A stretch of DNA of 64,000 nt from Cristatella mucedo (Eukaryota; Bryozoa; Phylactolaemata; Cristatellidae): NCBI GenBank assembly GCA_009760855.2, contig WPIO01000003.1, positions 8,394,001 to 8,458,000 on the forward strand, read 5' to 3'. Numbering within the stretch: position 1 is the first letter of the stretch; every line of letters begins with the position of its first letter. Of this stretch, positions 44,752-56,346 are shown piece after piece. The translations under genes were made by a program, and so were the position numbers. The notes under the pieces are model-generated. The model saw nothing but the letters and a program-made list of their open reading frames with translations, had not been told where the DNA came from and made no database searches.

Positions 44752-47700
44752 GTGAAAAAGTTAAATTGTACAGCTAAAATACAAGAACATTGTTTAGTAG
44801 TACTATTTCAAGCAGCCGGTTTCGTGCAGATACTTTGTTAGTCACTGGCAAACTCCAGGTTTCAAAAAGGCAAAATCTTGGCCTTGTCGGGGGTGGCTGA
44901 AAGGATGTGTCCAGTTGCTTGCCGTCAGACACGTCTCGTTCAAGTTAGTCCAAGGGGGTCCTCTGAGCCGACTTGGCCCCCCCCCCCGATGTCCGTGGTG
45001 TCGGTTTCTTTTGTGAGCATATCGTGACGATTTCAATTGGTCAAGTAATTTTGCTCAATTGATTCGATACATGAATCTGTCTGCACGACTGACTACTGTC
45101 CGCACCGACTACCTGATACTACGGTATTCGGTCAAACAGTTGCTCAAATGTTGAATCTGGGCCACCGATCGTTGTTGGTATTTCTAAAAGCAATACCTAT
45201 GTATGTATACATCAGGAAGTTAAAGTGTTGCAGAGTGAGGGGCCAATCTTTTTTATTCACTTCAACTCCGCAGATGTTGGTATGTGTAAACAAAGAGAGC
45301 CTACGCACATTTGGAAAGTTAACACATTAGTGGACATCAAGTATCTAAACCTAGCCAGATATGGCCATCAACTTACCTGGAAGAAAAAGGCAAATTATCG
45401 AAAGAGGAGCTAGGTACTGTTGTAAAACCAGTAATGATATGCATTGCTGGCTTGGTTCACTGATTAGCAAACTGCTTGAAATATCCAGACAAACAGAATG
45501 CATGAATGAAAAATGTAACCCTAATAGTGCCATGAGATACGATGGGAAGTTGAGATGCCTTGAAATCACAAAAAAAATATTTCTTTTAGCAAATAATTCA
45601 AAAAAGTAGCTTGTCTAAGTGTGAAGAAAGCAAACCAATGTTAACGGCTAATGCATATGAATGCATAACGGAAACAAGACAACAGCCACTGAATGTCAGA
45701 TAAATGTTTGGATTCTCGGTCTGAATTCATCCCACATTGAAGTAGCTCAACTAGCTAAGGGCAACAAATTCCACCAAGTGGGAACTAAAGCCGAAACTAC
45801 TCATCACAGCCTGTACTAAGCTGGAGATCAGCCTGGAGGCACCAGCATATCTATGCTCTTCTGTTAAACTGTGTCCGTTTAAGGTCGAATAAGGGGCATA
45901 AATATCCGTGTTTGTTTGCATGAGGCATTGTGCTATATCCGGTTATATTATACCGGTAAGTAGTTAACTTCCTCGAGCAGTTGCATAGCCCGCTCCCTAT
46001 GCTTGTTTCTGAGAATTAATCAAGCAGTCCAATTGTGCTTGTAGGGTCCTTGTTCTCTTAGGAAGTCCACCAAGAAGTGACTCCCATTAGTCCGACCTCC
46101 AAATCACAGCGCATGTACCAGTTGCTCCGTCGAGTACAACTTGGGTAGTTTTATCTGGGCAATACTGGCAATCTGGGCAATTGGGTACCCTTAGTTAAAC
46201 CCAATGGCTATCGAGGCCTCAAGGTTTATATCACTGAAAGTTACTATCCATCTGTGTCTCAGCTCAGACATCTCATCATATTCGTGCACATTTATATAGA
46301 GACCAGTATTCTGCTGTTGAGCCAATAAACCCACAGCTTCTGCTCGTGTAAGATGAGAAGTTAGCAAACAATTAAGATGCTGCTTTCAGGGCTGTGCATT
46401 GGTAGCCGAGTTCTAAGACTTGAACGAATTTCAGAACACAAGCATAGAAAGGATAGTTCACTTAGATTGAGCAAGGTAGTGATGACTTAACTGCTTATGG
46501 CCAGACTGCTTCCTACTGAGAAGTAGTTTTGTACATCTTAATTCTATTGTGCCTCCATCTGGCTGGTTACAGTTAGCTAGCTTATTCTTACTTTGAGTGT
46601 CACTGCTAATTTAAACCTCATTTACTTGGTGTCCACAGGCGGTAAGGAATTCTTTGTGAATGTCACCAAATCAGGTCATTGGTAATTCTTTGTCGAAGCA
46701 AAATTGCATTTTTGACACTTAAGCTCTTGGAGGGCTTCGGTGTTCTGAGTTTTGAATTAACAGCTTTGCTTATACAGTCGACTCATACTCATATAAGCAT
46801 GCCTATACCGGCACGAGCGTATACACGTAGTCGACTGTACCCACCGTTTAAAGACTACGAACATTCAGCCATTTTCGGATTGACCTCGATTTCCCTATTT
46901 GCCTGGACTCCTGGATACCCTACCTGGTTGTCGACCACAAGTGTAATAGTTGCAGCTTGGCACCCAATTTGCAATTATAAACTTATATAACTATAAATGT
47001 ATACATTCATTCATTCAGTACACCGGGATTCGGCTCGAGAATGTGCATGGAAATTTAAAGCTGTGTTAAGCTCCGATTGAATAGTAGTCTCGACAGCTCA
47101 ATCAGTAGAGCACTGTACTGCTTAATCAGAGGTAGCAAGATCGTTCTCGCCCTAGGCGAATTATTTTCGCTGCTTCAGCAGACGGCTCTTATTTAAAAAA
47201 AATTGGGGATTCCAAAAATTATTGGTGAACGACACGTTCTCGAGTGCAGAACACGGTTTTACAGCGACTGGGTACAGTAAACTTCACACGCATTCGATCA
47301 GAATCTATCTGATCTACAAGGTGGCAGCAGATAAGCTGTTGCCTGTGCACATCTGCCACCTGTTTTCCAGCAAGGCATCCTACATTACTACGTGAGCATT
47401 GTGCATTGGCGTAGCCTGCACAAAAACCTTAGTAAACGGAAGCTTAAAACCCTTTCATGAAGGTAGAAACAGCAGATGTCTCGGAGGCCATTACAAAAAA
47501 GTATTTAACAAAGTGAGAAGGAAGCTAGATGTAGCTAGCCTACCTGGCTGCACTGTTCACATTGCTTAATGTACTTACACCGTATGATCTGGCCAATTTG
47601 AGCCGATCGGTCTTGATTGCTCTTTGATAGTCAACTTAGTTTAGTTTAGTTTTTAATTGCGTTTGAAGGAAGTAGATTATTTCCACAATTATAATCACGA

Positions 47701-47812
47701 TGATGGACGAATGGAATGTAGTGATACCGAACCATCGAATATAATCAACCGAGCGCAGCTACTTCCATGGTACAGTAAACGAATCACTACGATCAACCAG
47801 TCAACACTAAAG
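44752..47812. other. intergenic region without recognised gene
   Basis: Between MAD2L1 and AIMP2. It holds a tRNA-like SINE trace (47095-47195) and scattered short open frames without recognisable similarity. A 36-base open segment at 46640-46675 (GKEFFVNVTK) has acceptor- and donor-like flanks but no partner. Confidence 0.4.
47095..47195 (+). repeat. tRNA-like SINE trace
   Basis: AGCTCAATCAGTAGAGCACT resembles a tRNA D-arm region with A box, followed by a run resembling the B box only poorly. It does not fold as a tRNA. Confidence 0.35.
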
Positions 47813-48081
47813 CAGTCAGGGGGAGCCAAGGGGAGGGCAGCATTTGCTACCCCCCACACTCAATAGTGCATTAGCAACCTGGGCAAACCGGGTATTCCTA
47901 CACTCTCCTACCGTCACTGACAACAAAACTATGTCCTACTTCCACTATATGAGCGACCACAAAGTTCGTGTCTAATGAACTATAATCGTGCATTACAATT
48001 GTTTATTACTTGCTGGTCTTGCCCCTACACGAAAATCTTCTGAGTCTGGCCCCCTTGAAGAAAATCCTGGCTCTGCCTCTG
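47813..48081. mobile_element. hAT-like MITE, copy 2
   Basis: A 269-bp element with ends CAGTCAGGGGGAGCC and, reversed, CAGAGGCAGAGCCAGGATTT. It is homologous, in opposite orientation, to 7475-7737. There is no clean target-site duplication. Confidence 0.6.
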
Positions 48082-48359
48082 AATGCAGTGCATGTCAAGC
48101 CATTACATTGGGCCAATCTTCAGCCTAAGAGCACGAAACTGTGACCATTACTAATACTGCTAATACGCAAGTGCAAAGTAAAAGCACTTGAGAAAGCTTA
48201 ATGGAATAGCCGAACCTCGGTGGGACATGCCGGGAGTTTCTATGGCCCATGCACAATGCTATCCACTTGGCATCCGTGCCGGGATCAGTGAGCACGAGAT
48301 CCATATTCGGGTCAAGCAAAAGTAAGGATGGGCTGATTAAACAGACTTAGTTCTACAGC

Positions 48360-48485
48360 TGCAGGAGCTATTGCAGCTTTCGCCCACTTGCAGAGGGTAA
48401 CATGGGTATTGTCCATTGTGTGAATTGAACCCACGACCTGGGTCCTAGCTGATGTGCATGTACCACTGTGGCTGCAGAAGGAAAC
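48360..48485 (-). repeat. tRNA-like SINE
   Basis: The minus strand has CAGGTCGTGGGTTCAATTC (B-box-like) preceded by GTGGTACATGCACATCAGC and followed by a CAAGTGGGCGAAAGC tail. It is related to but distinct from the SINE at 22147. Confidence 0.45.
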
Positions 48486-48608
48486 ACGTTTTTTCTCTCG
48501 AAGTAACCAACCGTCGTCTAACGACAGCCCGTCACGATTCGAAACTTCTATTGCACACTCGAGCAGGGGTACAGCTCACCGGCAGCCAATCAAGCACTTT
48601 CATGATTC

Positions 48609-50381
48609 CTAAGCTGCTTTGTACCTAGCAAGCGCAGCGATCACTCTGGCAAACTGAGGTAGGGACGCACATGCGGCAGACCATCTGCTCACACCGTCGT
48701 CCCGGCGCTTGTTTGCGGCGAGAGCACCGGATGAGTGCAAAGCTGAGAACACGACGATGTCGGCAAGGCTGCATGTATCGCCGACCAGCCAAGATTCGCG
48801 ACCGACACGTGCCCCGAGGCGTCTCAGGGCAATGCCCTTGTCGGCAGCCTCGCCAGCGAGGCCAAACAGCGTGGCCGACAGATCTAGCCACGAATCGACG
48901 TCGGTATGGAATGCAGCGGTTGCATCGCCGCAGCCGCTGCCGTCCTCCAGCAGCGACCACAGGTAGCGAGCCACGCAACGCTCGCCCTCGATGGGCACGT
49001 GTCGAAGCGGCACGGCGATGACGTGGCAGCCGAAGGGCACTGCAAAATGCCAGGAACAGTGTCAAACGACGAGGCAGAGGCAGCGGCTGCAGCAGCTGGG
49101 CATGGTACGAGCGATCGGCTGCCTACCATCCTTCCACAGCCACGTCACGATGATGTCGGGCTCCTGGCGGCGGACGCCGATGAAGTCGTGCCTAAAGCCA
49201 AGTGCTTCCAGCACCTCGGTGGCGCGAGCATCCACTTGGCAGCTTGCTGACGAGTGCACGTGGACGCAGCGGTGCACACGGAACTTCGAAGACAGCATAT
49301 CCACCAGAACGAGCACGGACAGCGGGATCTGCTTCGGATTGCAGGCGATCACTATGTCGCGAGCAGAGCCCTAGGAAAGCAGAAAAAACAATGGCGCCAT
49401 CTACTCCCCACTACTTCATAGACAGCCCGGTTAAGTCCTGCATGGTATGCATCAGATTAGGTTAATAGGCAAAAACAAGTGCAACATATGACAGTGAATC
49501 AAGGTCGGTTGCAACAATCAAGCTCGAGATTTCTGCTTGGCTTGATAGCAAAAATAGTTCTACTGATGCACTAATGCATGCCATATCTGGTGCAGAAAGC
49601 AGTGCATAACCAGAATCACAGAGAAAAGTATCGGCTCAAATGCAGGCACTACAAGATGCCTGAATATCTGTGTGTGAAAAGTCAACAAAGATATTCTTTG
49701 TTATACACAATAACTAGCAGGGCAAGAACTTAAGCATGAGCATGCTCACAGTACGGATTTGCAAAGCATACCAGATCGCTATTGGAAGACACAGCTGGTG
49801 GTGGCACGGTGGCAGCAGAACCAATTAGTTGATCATGGCTTGAGGCACCGTTGTTTGGTGTGGCGATGCCGCAGAGCTTGTCCACCTCTTTCTGCAAATC
49901 GCCCAGTCTTCGCAGAATATCCAGCTGCCTGTTCTCCAGCTCCTTAAAATTAGCAGCGAGAGAGAGAGAGAGAGCTGAGAGAGGCTGCTTTACGGGAGCA
50001 GCCGCCAAAGGGAACAGCTACATTAGAAGTTTGTAAAGGGGTGGGGAACATCGTGCAGCTCGTTGCGTGGGCAGGCCAAGGTTTAGGCACGAGTTATCTG
50101 TGGCAGGCCAGCGCAAATGTCGTGCCGATGAGGGCCAATTTCGGCCTCACAAGCCGGCCATGCAGGGGAGACCAACCGACAAGCAGCAATTATGGATAGT
50201 ACGGTACGATTAGCAGATGATTGTGAAAGAGTCGGCATCTTTGGCAGGTGGGCTAAAAAAGCTTGGACCATAGCAGCTTAAACCGGCAGCCGGTGAGGCC
50301 GCCTGGAGATCTTCACGCCTGGAGATCTTCACACCTGGAGACCTTCACACCACCTTCTGTGGTTTCAGCAGAGCCAAACGA

Positions 50382-50467
<86 letters not shown>

Positions 50468-50760
50468 AGCATACACTGGCCCGCCCGCCCTTCCTGCTTG
50501 CTACCAGCGCTTTCGGCCACAAGTTAGGTGCCAGAAAGGATGCATTTTACCTTCAAGTCACCATTCAGCGTACTGCCGCTGGAGCTCACAGCGCTGGTAC
50601 GAGCAAGATCGGAATATACAGGTCTCAGCCGATACATATTTGTTGGCAGATCGATGGCAATGCGGCCTTCATACACGGGGCGCATGCCATACATGCCCCT
50701 AGCTGCCTCGGCAGAAGCAGCAGCAACAGCTGATGCTGATCCTGAGGCAGTGCACACCAT
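48609..50760 (-). CDS. AIMP2: AIMP2 (p38), multi-tRNA-synthetase complex scaffold
   Basis: Four minus-strand exons in phase: 50551-50760, 49772-49942, 49127-49370, 48609-49039. An in-frame stop lies just upstream of the first ATG; an internal ATG at 50694 (MYGMRPVY) matches the vertebrate start better, so 351 or 329 residues are possible (320 in human). The N-terminal LPTNMYRL segment is the family's lysyl-tRNA-synthetase-binding motif. Exon 2 gives the leucine-zipper-like helix ELENRQLDILRRLGDLQKEV. Exon 3 is the thioredoxin-like half (RDIVIACNPKQIPLSVL, VHVHSSAS, IVTWLWKD) and exon 4 the GST-C half (PIEGERCVARYLWSL, SWLVGDTCSLADIVVFSAL, LPQFARVI). AIMP2 holds aminoacyl-tRNA synthetases together in the cytosol. 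Codon use in exon 4 is GC-rich. It is probably functional. Confidence 0.95.
50302..50349. repeat. three 16-base tandem units
   Basis: CCTGGAGATCTTCACG, CCTGGAGATCTTCACA and CCTGGAGACCTTCACA in a row, in intron 1 of AIMP2. Confidence 0.85.
50386..50463. repeat. GA microsatellite in AIMP2 intron 1
   Basis: About 38 perfect GA units; on the AIMP2 sense strand this is a long CT tract about 90 bases downstream of the exon 1 donor. Confidence 0.95.
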
Positions 50761-51894
50761 TGCAAACTACAACGGCAGGCAAAAACTATTGAGACAGCTC
50801 CGATCGATAAGCCTGAGCAGTGGCCGAATGATTCGGCTAAATAGCCAAACAGGCAGAGGACGGCACAGTCCACAAGACTAGGCTGGATTTTTTGCACACA
50901 GCAAGCATGCTCTAAAACAAGCACGAATGTCTACTGATGGGACCAACAGATGAATGGCTAGTAACTAACCGGAAGCGTGCAACTAAGCGATACAATGATG
51001 GGCATGTCTTACAAAAGAGAAACAGCAACTAGGTAGTAAGCAACACAAATAGCCTAATGCTAATGTTTATTAAGAACAAGACACGGGCATGAAGAATCCT
51101 ACAAATTTCGGGGACCACTGAAGTAATGTCAAAGCGGAGTCAGTTGGATGTCTTTTATAATGGCCCAGTCAGAGCATTTTCCTCTACGGGTGTGTGGGTG
51201 GCAGCCGTGGGTTCAACTACCGAGATCGAGATGACTACGGGTGACCTTAAGAATTTTCTAAATGAGGCTGAACGTTGACCGTCCTACTCCTGAGGTGGTG
51301 AAGGGATATGGACTGTCACCTAGCATGCCCACTCAAGTGTCCCATTTGGTGTTGCATGGGCGAAGGGGCAGTAGCAGACCTGAGACCACCAATCCTCTTA
51401 TAAACAAGATCTTTTGAAATATCCTTCTCAAGACCACTTTAGATGATTGAAATATTACACGGAACTGAAGAAACTAAAGACGATGATGCTTAAGTAACTC
51501 TCACTCTATGAAAGATATGAACAATCTTAAGTGCATGATGACAAAGTCTTACAAACATTTGAAATTGCCCTGAAGACAGGGCCCTCGTTTAAGATGCATT
51601 ATTCATTTTTATTCAAGTCAGAACCGCTTACATTTGAGTGCTAATTGCATACAATCAGACATCGTCAGGTCAGTCATGAATACAAGTTTGTCCTCCTTGC
51701 CGGAGCACAGTGGCAGGAGCAGCCTGTGTGGCTTATTTAATACTCATTTACTCATTTAATCATTTAATAATACTCATTTTAATTACTCATTTAATACTTA
51801 ATAATAAGTCACGCAGAGGCAGCACCACAACATTCTATCTGGGTAGTCAAAGGGTATCCAGGCTGCTCCCAAAACATTGGAACTTTTTAATTTA

Positions 51895-52440
51895 GACAAT
51901 AGTATAGCACCCTAAGAAAACTAAACCTTCAGGTTTTGTTGCTCACTTTTAGGGTCCTCCATTCTTTGGCTCCAGCCTACCTATCAGATCTACTCCACCA
52001 CCAGGCCAAGCATCACACCGCCTGCTTTTCGAAATCTAACTCGTTACCTATACCTCGTACAAATCTCAAATCCTTTGGAGACCGTGCATTTAGTTCGTAT
52101 GCTCCCAAAGCCTGGAAATCACTTCTGACTTTCGTCACGACATCCCCTGACTTGACCACATTTAAAAAGAACTTTAAAATGCACCTATTTATAACAGAAT
52201 TTAGTGGGTCCCTGTGATTCGTCGTTTACATGCTTTTTCATCTGACACGGTGCATGCTGCCAGTAACCACGCTTGCATGCTGACCCTGTGCATGTCATCT
52301 CTAACCATATTATTCGTGTTGTTTATCAAGCATGACACCACTCACAATTCAACCGTGTTTCCTTTGCAGCATATGTAAAGCGCCTAGAATGAGATTGAGT
52401 TCTCTGAGAGCGCTTTATCATGTGCATTATTATTATTATT
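51895..52440 (+). mobile_element. LINE 3' fragment with ORF2 end
   Basis: Plus-strand frame 51936-52217: FRVLHSLAPAYLSDLL, IPRTNLKSFGDRAFSS, APKAWKSLLTF, FKMHLFITEFSGSL, stop. Then come the 3' UTR, the stem-loop (aaagcgcctagaatgagatt, gagttctctgagagcgctt) and ATT repeats at the end. The frame is open for its whole 93 codons but truncated 5'. Confidence 0.85.
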
Positions 52441-52589
52441 CTTGGCACATCATATATCCATAACCATGGGAGGCACGATCACTAGCAAAAGTCGACATTA
52501 AACCCCTTAACTCTAGTTTAATGTTAGGTTCAAAGAGTGGGTGAGCTTAGTGCTAGTACTGTCTTAGTTCCATCATCTGCCAGGACGTC

Positions 52590-52860
52590 CGACTGTTCTT
52601 AGCCCATGAGTCACGGGCTTGCACTTCTCGAGTCACGGTCGTGGGTTTGAGTCCTGCAACCTTATTGTCAGGTGCAATATTTATGTCTTCAAGCCCCGCA
52701 AGGTTTTAGGGTATAGATAAGATGCTCAACGTCACCATCCGTGGGTTCAAATCCTGCAGCTGACAACCCTATATTGCCTGCATCGTGCAAGTTTCTGCAC
52801 AGCACTTTCTATGGCGACTCAATCTCCTATCCAATCCAGTCCCTAGGCACTTCACGTGAG
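52590..52860 (+). repeat. tandem tRNA-like SINE fragments
   Basis: Two B-box-like sites, CGTGGGTTTGAGTCC and CGTGGGTTCAAATCC, lie about 95 bases apart; the second is followed by a segment resembling the SINE at 22147. Confidence 0.4.
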
Positions 52861-54937
52861 CTGGACAATGGTGCTCGGCCAATGACTATTCAGCATCCAT
52901 AATAGCCACACTTTCTAGACTCTATCCATGCAAAGCAAGCACAATGAATCAACTAGTCTCTCAGTCCTGCTGGACATGTTGCATCTGACCTAGAAACAGG
53001 ATAAGCCTCAAATTACTCTACTATCATACCAATGCAAACCGCTATGGGCTGAAGATCTGGAATAGCAATGTTTCCATTTTGAAGCTATACAAAACATAAA
53101 AAAGGCTGGTATTTACAGCAGCCACCTTCTTCGACAGAGTATAAAAGTGTTTCAACAGTGCTTAACCACAAGCAGCAAGTTCTTATGCTGACGAAGACCA
53201 CATACCTGCCTTGCAATTATTGTAATACAACTATTGTACTATTATTGCAGTTATTGTAATACTGTAGTAAGCAGCTGGAAATGAAAACCACAATGTATTT
53301 TTGAGATGTCGGTCACCTTTGCCCACTCTAAGGAGCCGTGGGAGGTCAAATTCATTCTGCCAGTTGCTCACTGAACAGCATTATTATTATTTCTTACATA
53401 GAAGACATGACACTTCGAAGTTGTGTGGCATCAGGTAAAACTTGGGACTCTTCATAGCCTAGAAACTTCCTGGCAGATGATGGAAGCATCATAAAACTGC
53501 TTAGGCACAATCAGTGAGAGGTTACGTGCCTGACAAGTTATAGACGGTATGCAATCTATAGACGAGACACTGTTGTATCATGGCCTTCTTGCTGTGCCAC
53601 TGCTAGAGAGTGGTATTTTTTGCCACTCAGTGGACTCGGTTTAGCTCGACATTCCATTTCAAGATCACCTCACCAGCTCACATTGCTAGGAGTAATAGAA
53701 CTTTTGCATGCTCCGTGAGAACAAAGGGTGCAACAAAGTTATGCTCCGCGAGAACAAAGTTATCTCCTACCACTTTGCATTTACGATTGTGGCTGCTTTA
53801 ACTCGCATACCGAATTTGAATTCGCCGGCCAGCATGTTATCGGTATAAACACCTTCAGTGCTGCCTCATGAACAATACATGCAGTTCTGATACCTAAAAC
53901 CGCCTATGAACTATGACCTTTTAAGAGTAATGGCCTTCGTGGGGCTTAAAGCTAGCAGAGCTAGGTTGTGAAAGTCTACAACATACATCTCAAACTTAAT
54001 CAGGTCAAGGCGGTGCCAAAAAGAATGCAGAGCACTATGCTGTGCACAGTGAAGACATTCACTAAACTAAATCTGCCTGTCAGCATTGTTATCCCACAAG
54101 CAGGTAACGGCTGGTCAATCTCAGCAGAAAAAGAAAGGCCCATAGGAATCAGAAAAAGCATGGCCTTCATGACAGCAGGTTCCAGCATGACTCACGCTAT
54201 CTCCGAGAAACTGCAAGAAATCACGAAAACATGCAACGAGAAGGGGGCACCATTGCCAGTGGCCGACTTCAAAGAAGACTGAGGTTAGACGACCTTGAAA
54301 GCTATCCATCGGTTAGGTCAAGCACTACTGCATGCCTATCTGGCCCAATGAACAAAGGAGTTCTACTGCAGCACTCTCACAGCTGACTATTTAGCAAAAT
54401 ATAGTATGCAAGCAAAAACAGCAGCCAGCGCAAAGCACTGGAACTCCCTTCCAATATTTTTGTTCACCAGCCATCCAGCTACCAACTCTATGTCACTTCC
54501 ATTCTAGCCACCCGATAGTTCCACGATGGTGCTGCTAGTTCTACGAGGATGCTGCATGTTGACCACTACTTATACGATTGCTCTCCTTATTCACGTTTCT
54601 TATTTTTCTTAGCAGTGCAAGATGAAGCCATTACACAATGGCAAGCACACATTAAGAACATTTCATGACATGTGTAACCATGACATGTGTAACCAGGCAC
54701 AACAACAAAAGAAATTCCAAAGCAAGGGATAGCTAGAAACAATAGCAAGTGTTAAAACCAGTGATGACTCGACCAATTACTATTGAGAAAATTGCAAGTT
54801 GCAGAAGCAAAGGATAAGGAAGAGCACTCAGCAGCAGCCTTCCTCCAACTCCCTGCTTGGCTCCCTGCTAGTCGTCCGACCACCCACTTTAGTAGGTTGC
54901 AAGTGGCATGCGGGTCCAATTAACTGTAGTGAGCTTA
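52861..54937. other. intergenic region, no recognised gene
   Basis: AT-rich. A 104-codon open frame at 53968-54282 has no recognisable motif and no clear splice context; I do not call it a gene. Confidence 0.35.
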
Positions 54938-55100
54938 ATAATAATACTAATAATAATAATAATGCATTTGATATAACACCCTCTGAGAACCCAATCTCTT
55001 TCTAGGCACTTTAGATTTGCAGCAAAGAAAACCCGATCGCATTGTTAGTGGTAGCATGCTCAATAAACAGCAAGAATAAATGGTTAGGGGTGACATGCAC
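54938..55100 (-). repeat. LINE 3' tail fragment
   Basis: AAT repeats, then the reversed tail (aacaccctctgagaacccaa, tctctttctaggcacttta) and the start of the 3' UTR (caataaacagcaagaataa). Confidence 0.75.
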
Positions 55101-55157
55101 AGCTTCAGCTCAAACAGGGAACCTCCTGAAAACATTGGCCAACAGGAAACCGACAAA

Positions 55158-55300
55158 GAAAGACTAGCTGATTCAACATCATCATTTATAAAGCGGGAGA
55201 AAAGCCTTTACGGCTATCACTACCGATTGCGGTGGGCAATACGGTATCGCCCATTGCAGGACTCGAACTCACCCCCTGGATCGTCGCCAAGAGCTTAACC
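55158..55300 (-). repeat. tRNA-derived SINE, best minus-strand copy
   Basis: The reverse complement runs GGTGAGTTCGAGTCCTGC (B box), AATGGGCGATACCG, GTGATAGCCGTAAAGGC and TGTTGAATCAGCT, matching 22147-22262 over the shared part. Confidence 0.7.
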
Positions 55301-55382
55301 CTATCTTACCCCTGGGCTACTATCCACCTGAAGTGCATGGGACTATGGAAGCAGAGAAGAAAGGCACACATTACACGAGTCT

Positions 55383-55757
55383 TCATCTGCATCGATCAGT
55401 CTTAACTGCCGGTACTAATTTATTGAGCCTCGTGTCCAGAAAAAGCCTTTGATATTCAAAGCCACTTCTTCCAAGCAATCCTATACTGCGCGGCTCCAGG
55501 AATGGCCAGCGAAAATGCGCCTCCGTGAACAAACGGAATAAGAGATCATCAGCCGCGGTCGTTGGAAATAACAACTCCAGCTCGTTCACGGCTCGCCGAA
55601 TCAAGAATTGCGGACTACACAGCCACGAATATGCATTCGGTTACTCGGGGGTAAACTCTTGTTCTCACTGGTGTGGCGAGCTTATCTTTATCGCAGCTTA
55701 AGCGCTCTATTATTTCGCGTAGCTGAACAAGCCCCTTTCTCGGCGTCCTGCTGAGCT
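55383..55757 (-). pseudogene. unassigned coding-like segment, frame-broken
   Basis: From an acceptor-like cctttag (55758-55764 side) a minus-strand frame reads LSRTPRKGLVQLREIIERL and RVYPRVTECIFVAV to a stop, and the overlapping +1 frame continues SWLCSPQFLIRRAVNELELL, DDLLFRLFTEAHFRWPF, GRSGFEYQRLF to a stop at 55383. The composition looks protein-like, but I recognise no family. It could be a decayed gene, or two spurious frames in the GC-richer block before BPTF. Confidence 0.25.
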
Positions 55758-56346
55758 AAAGGCGAACGAACTGCGGAGCCTCTCGAAATGCATTCCGGAT
55801 GGGTACGCTTAAGCTGAGCGCGCTCCGTCAGGGCAACTAGAAACCAGTGTGGAAACTACAAGCAAAATAAGGGACAATAGCAAACGATGCAACACCTAGG
55901 AATCTACGATACATCCGAGGGACGGACAGGCAACAGAAGAGGATAACAGTTCAATGCCCGCCGGCAACGCAACTGGGCACAACATGGCGCCCTCCATTAC
56001 ACCAAGCGCCAGTGACATTGAGCGTAAAGGCAACTCGCCTGAACAATATGCGAACCGGAAGTACAGCGCGTATGGTTATAGCAACGTTAAAACGTTAAAA
56101 CACAACTAGTAAGTGCGATTGTTACCGTCGCCACCGGTACACTGTTCAACGACTTCCGTGGGGCACTGGGGCCACAACCCGAAACCTGTCACGTGACTTT
56201 ATGTCGGAGTATGGCGGTTCATGTCAGAAGTGCATGGCTTTTTCGTCCGGTAATGCACGGTCGCCATCGTAGCGAGTAAATAACCTGCTGCCGGTATGTA
56301 GACAACGCGCGGGAGCTTGGTGAGAAGGTATTCGAATCGCCTGAAA

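Noticed and set aside
48625-49065. Several Arg/Ser/Ala-rich open frames overlapping the AIMP2 last exon
   Set aside because: Shadow frames of GC-rich AIMP2 coding sequence; only the frame of 48609-49039 matches the family.
53968-54282. 104-codon open frame
   Set aside because: No recognisable domain, no splice signals and no conserved neighbours; length is near chance for this composition.
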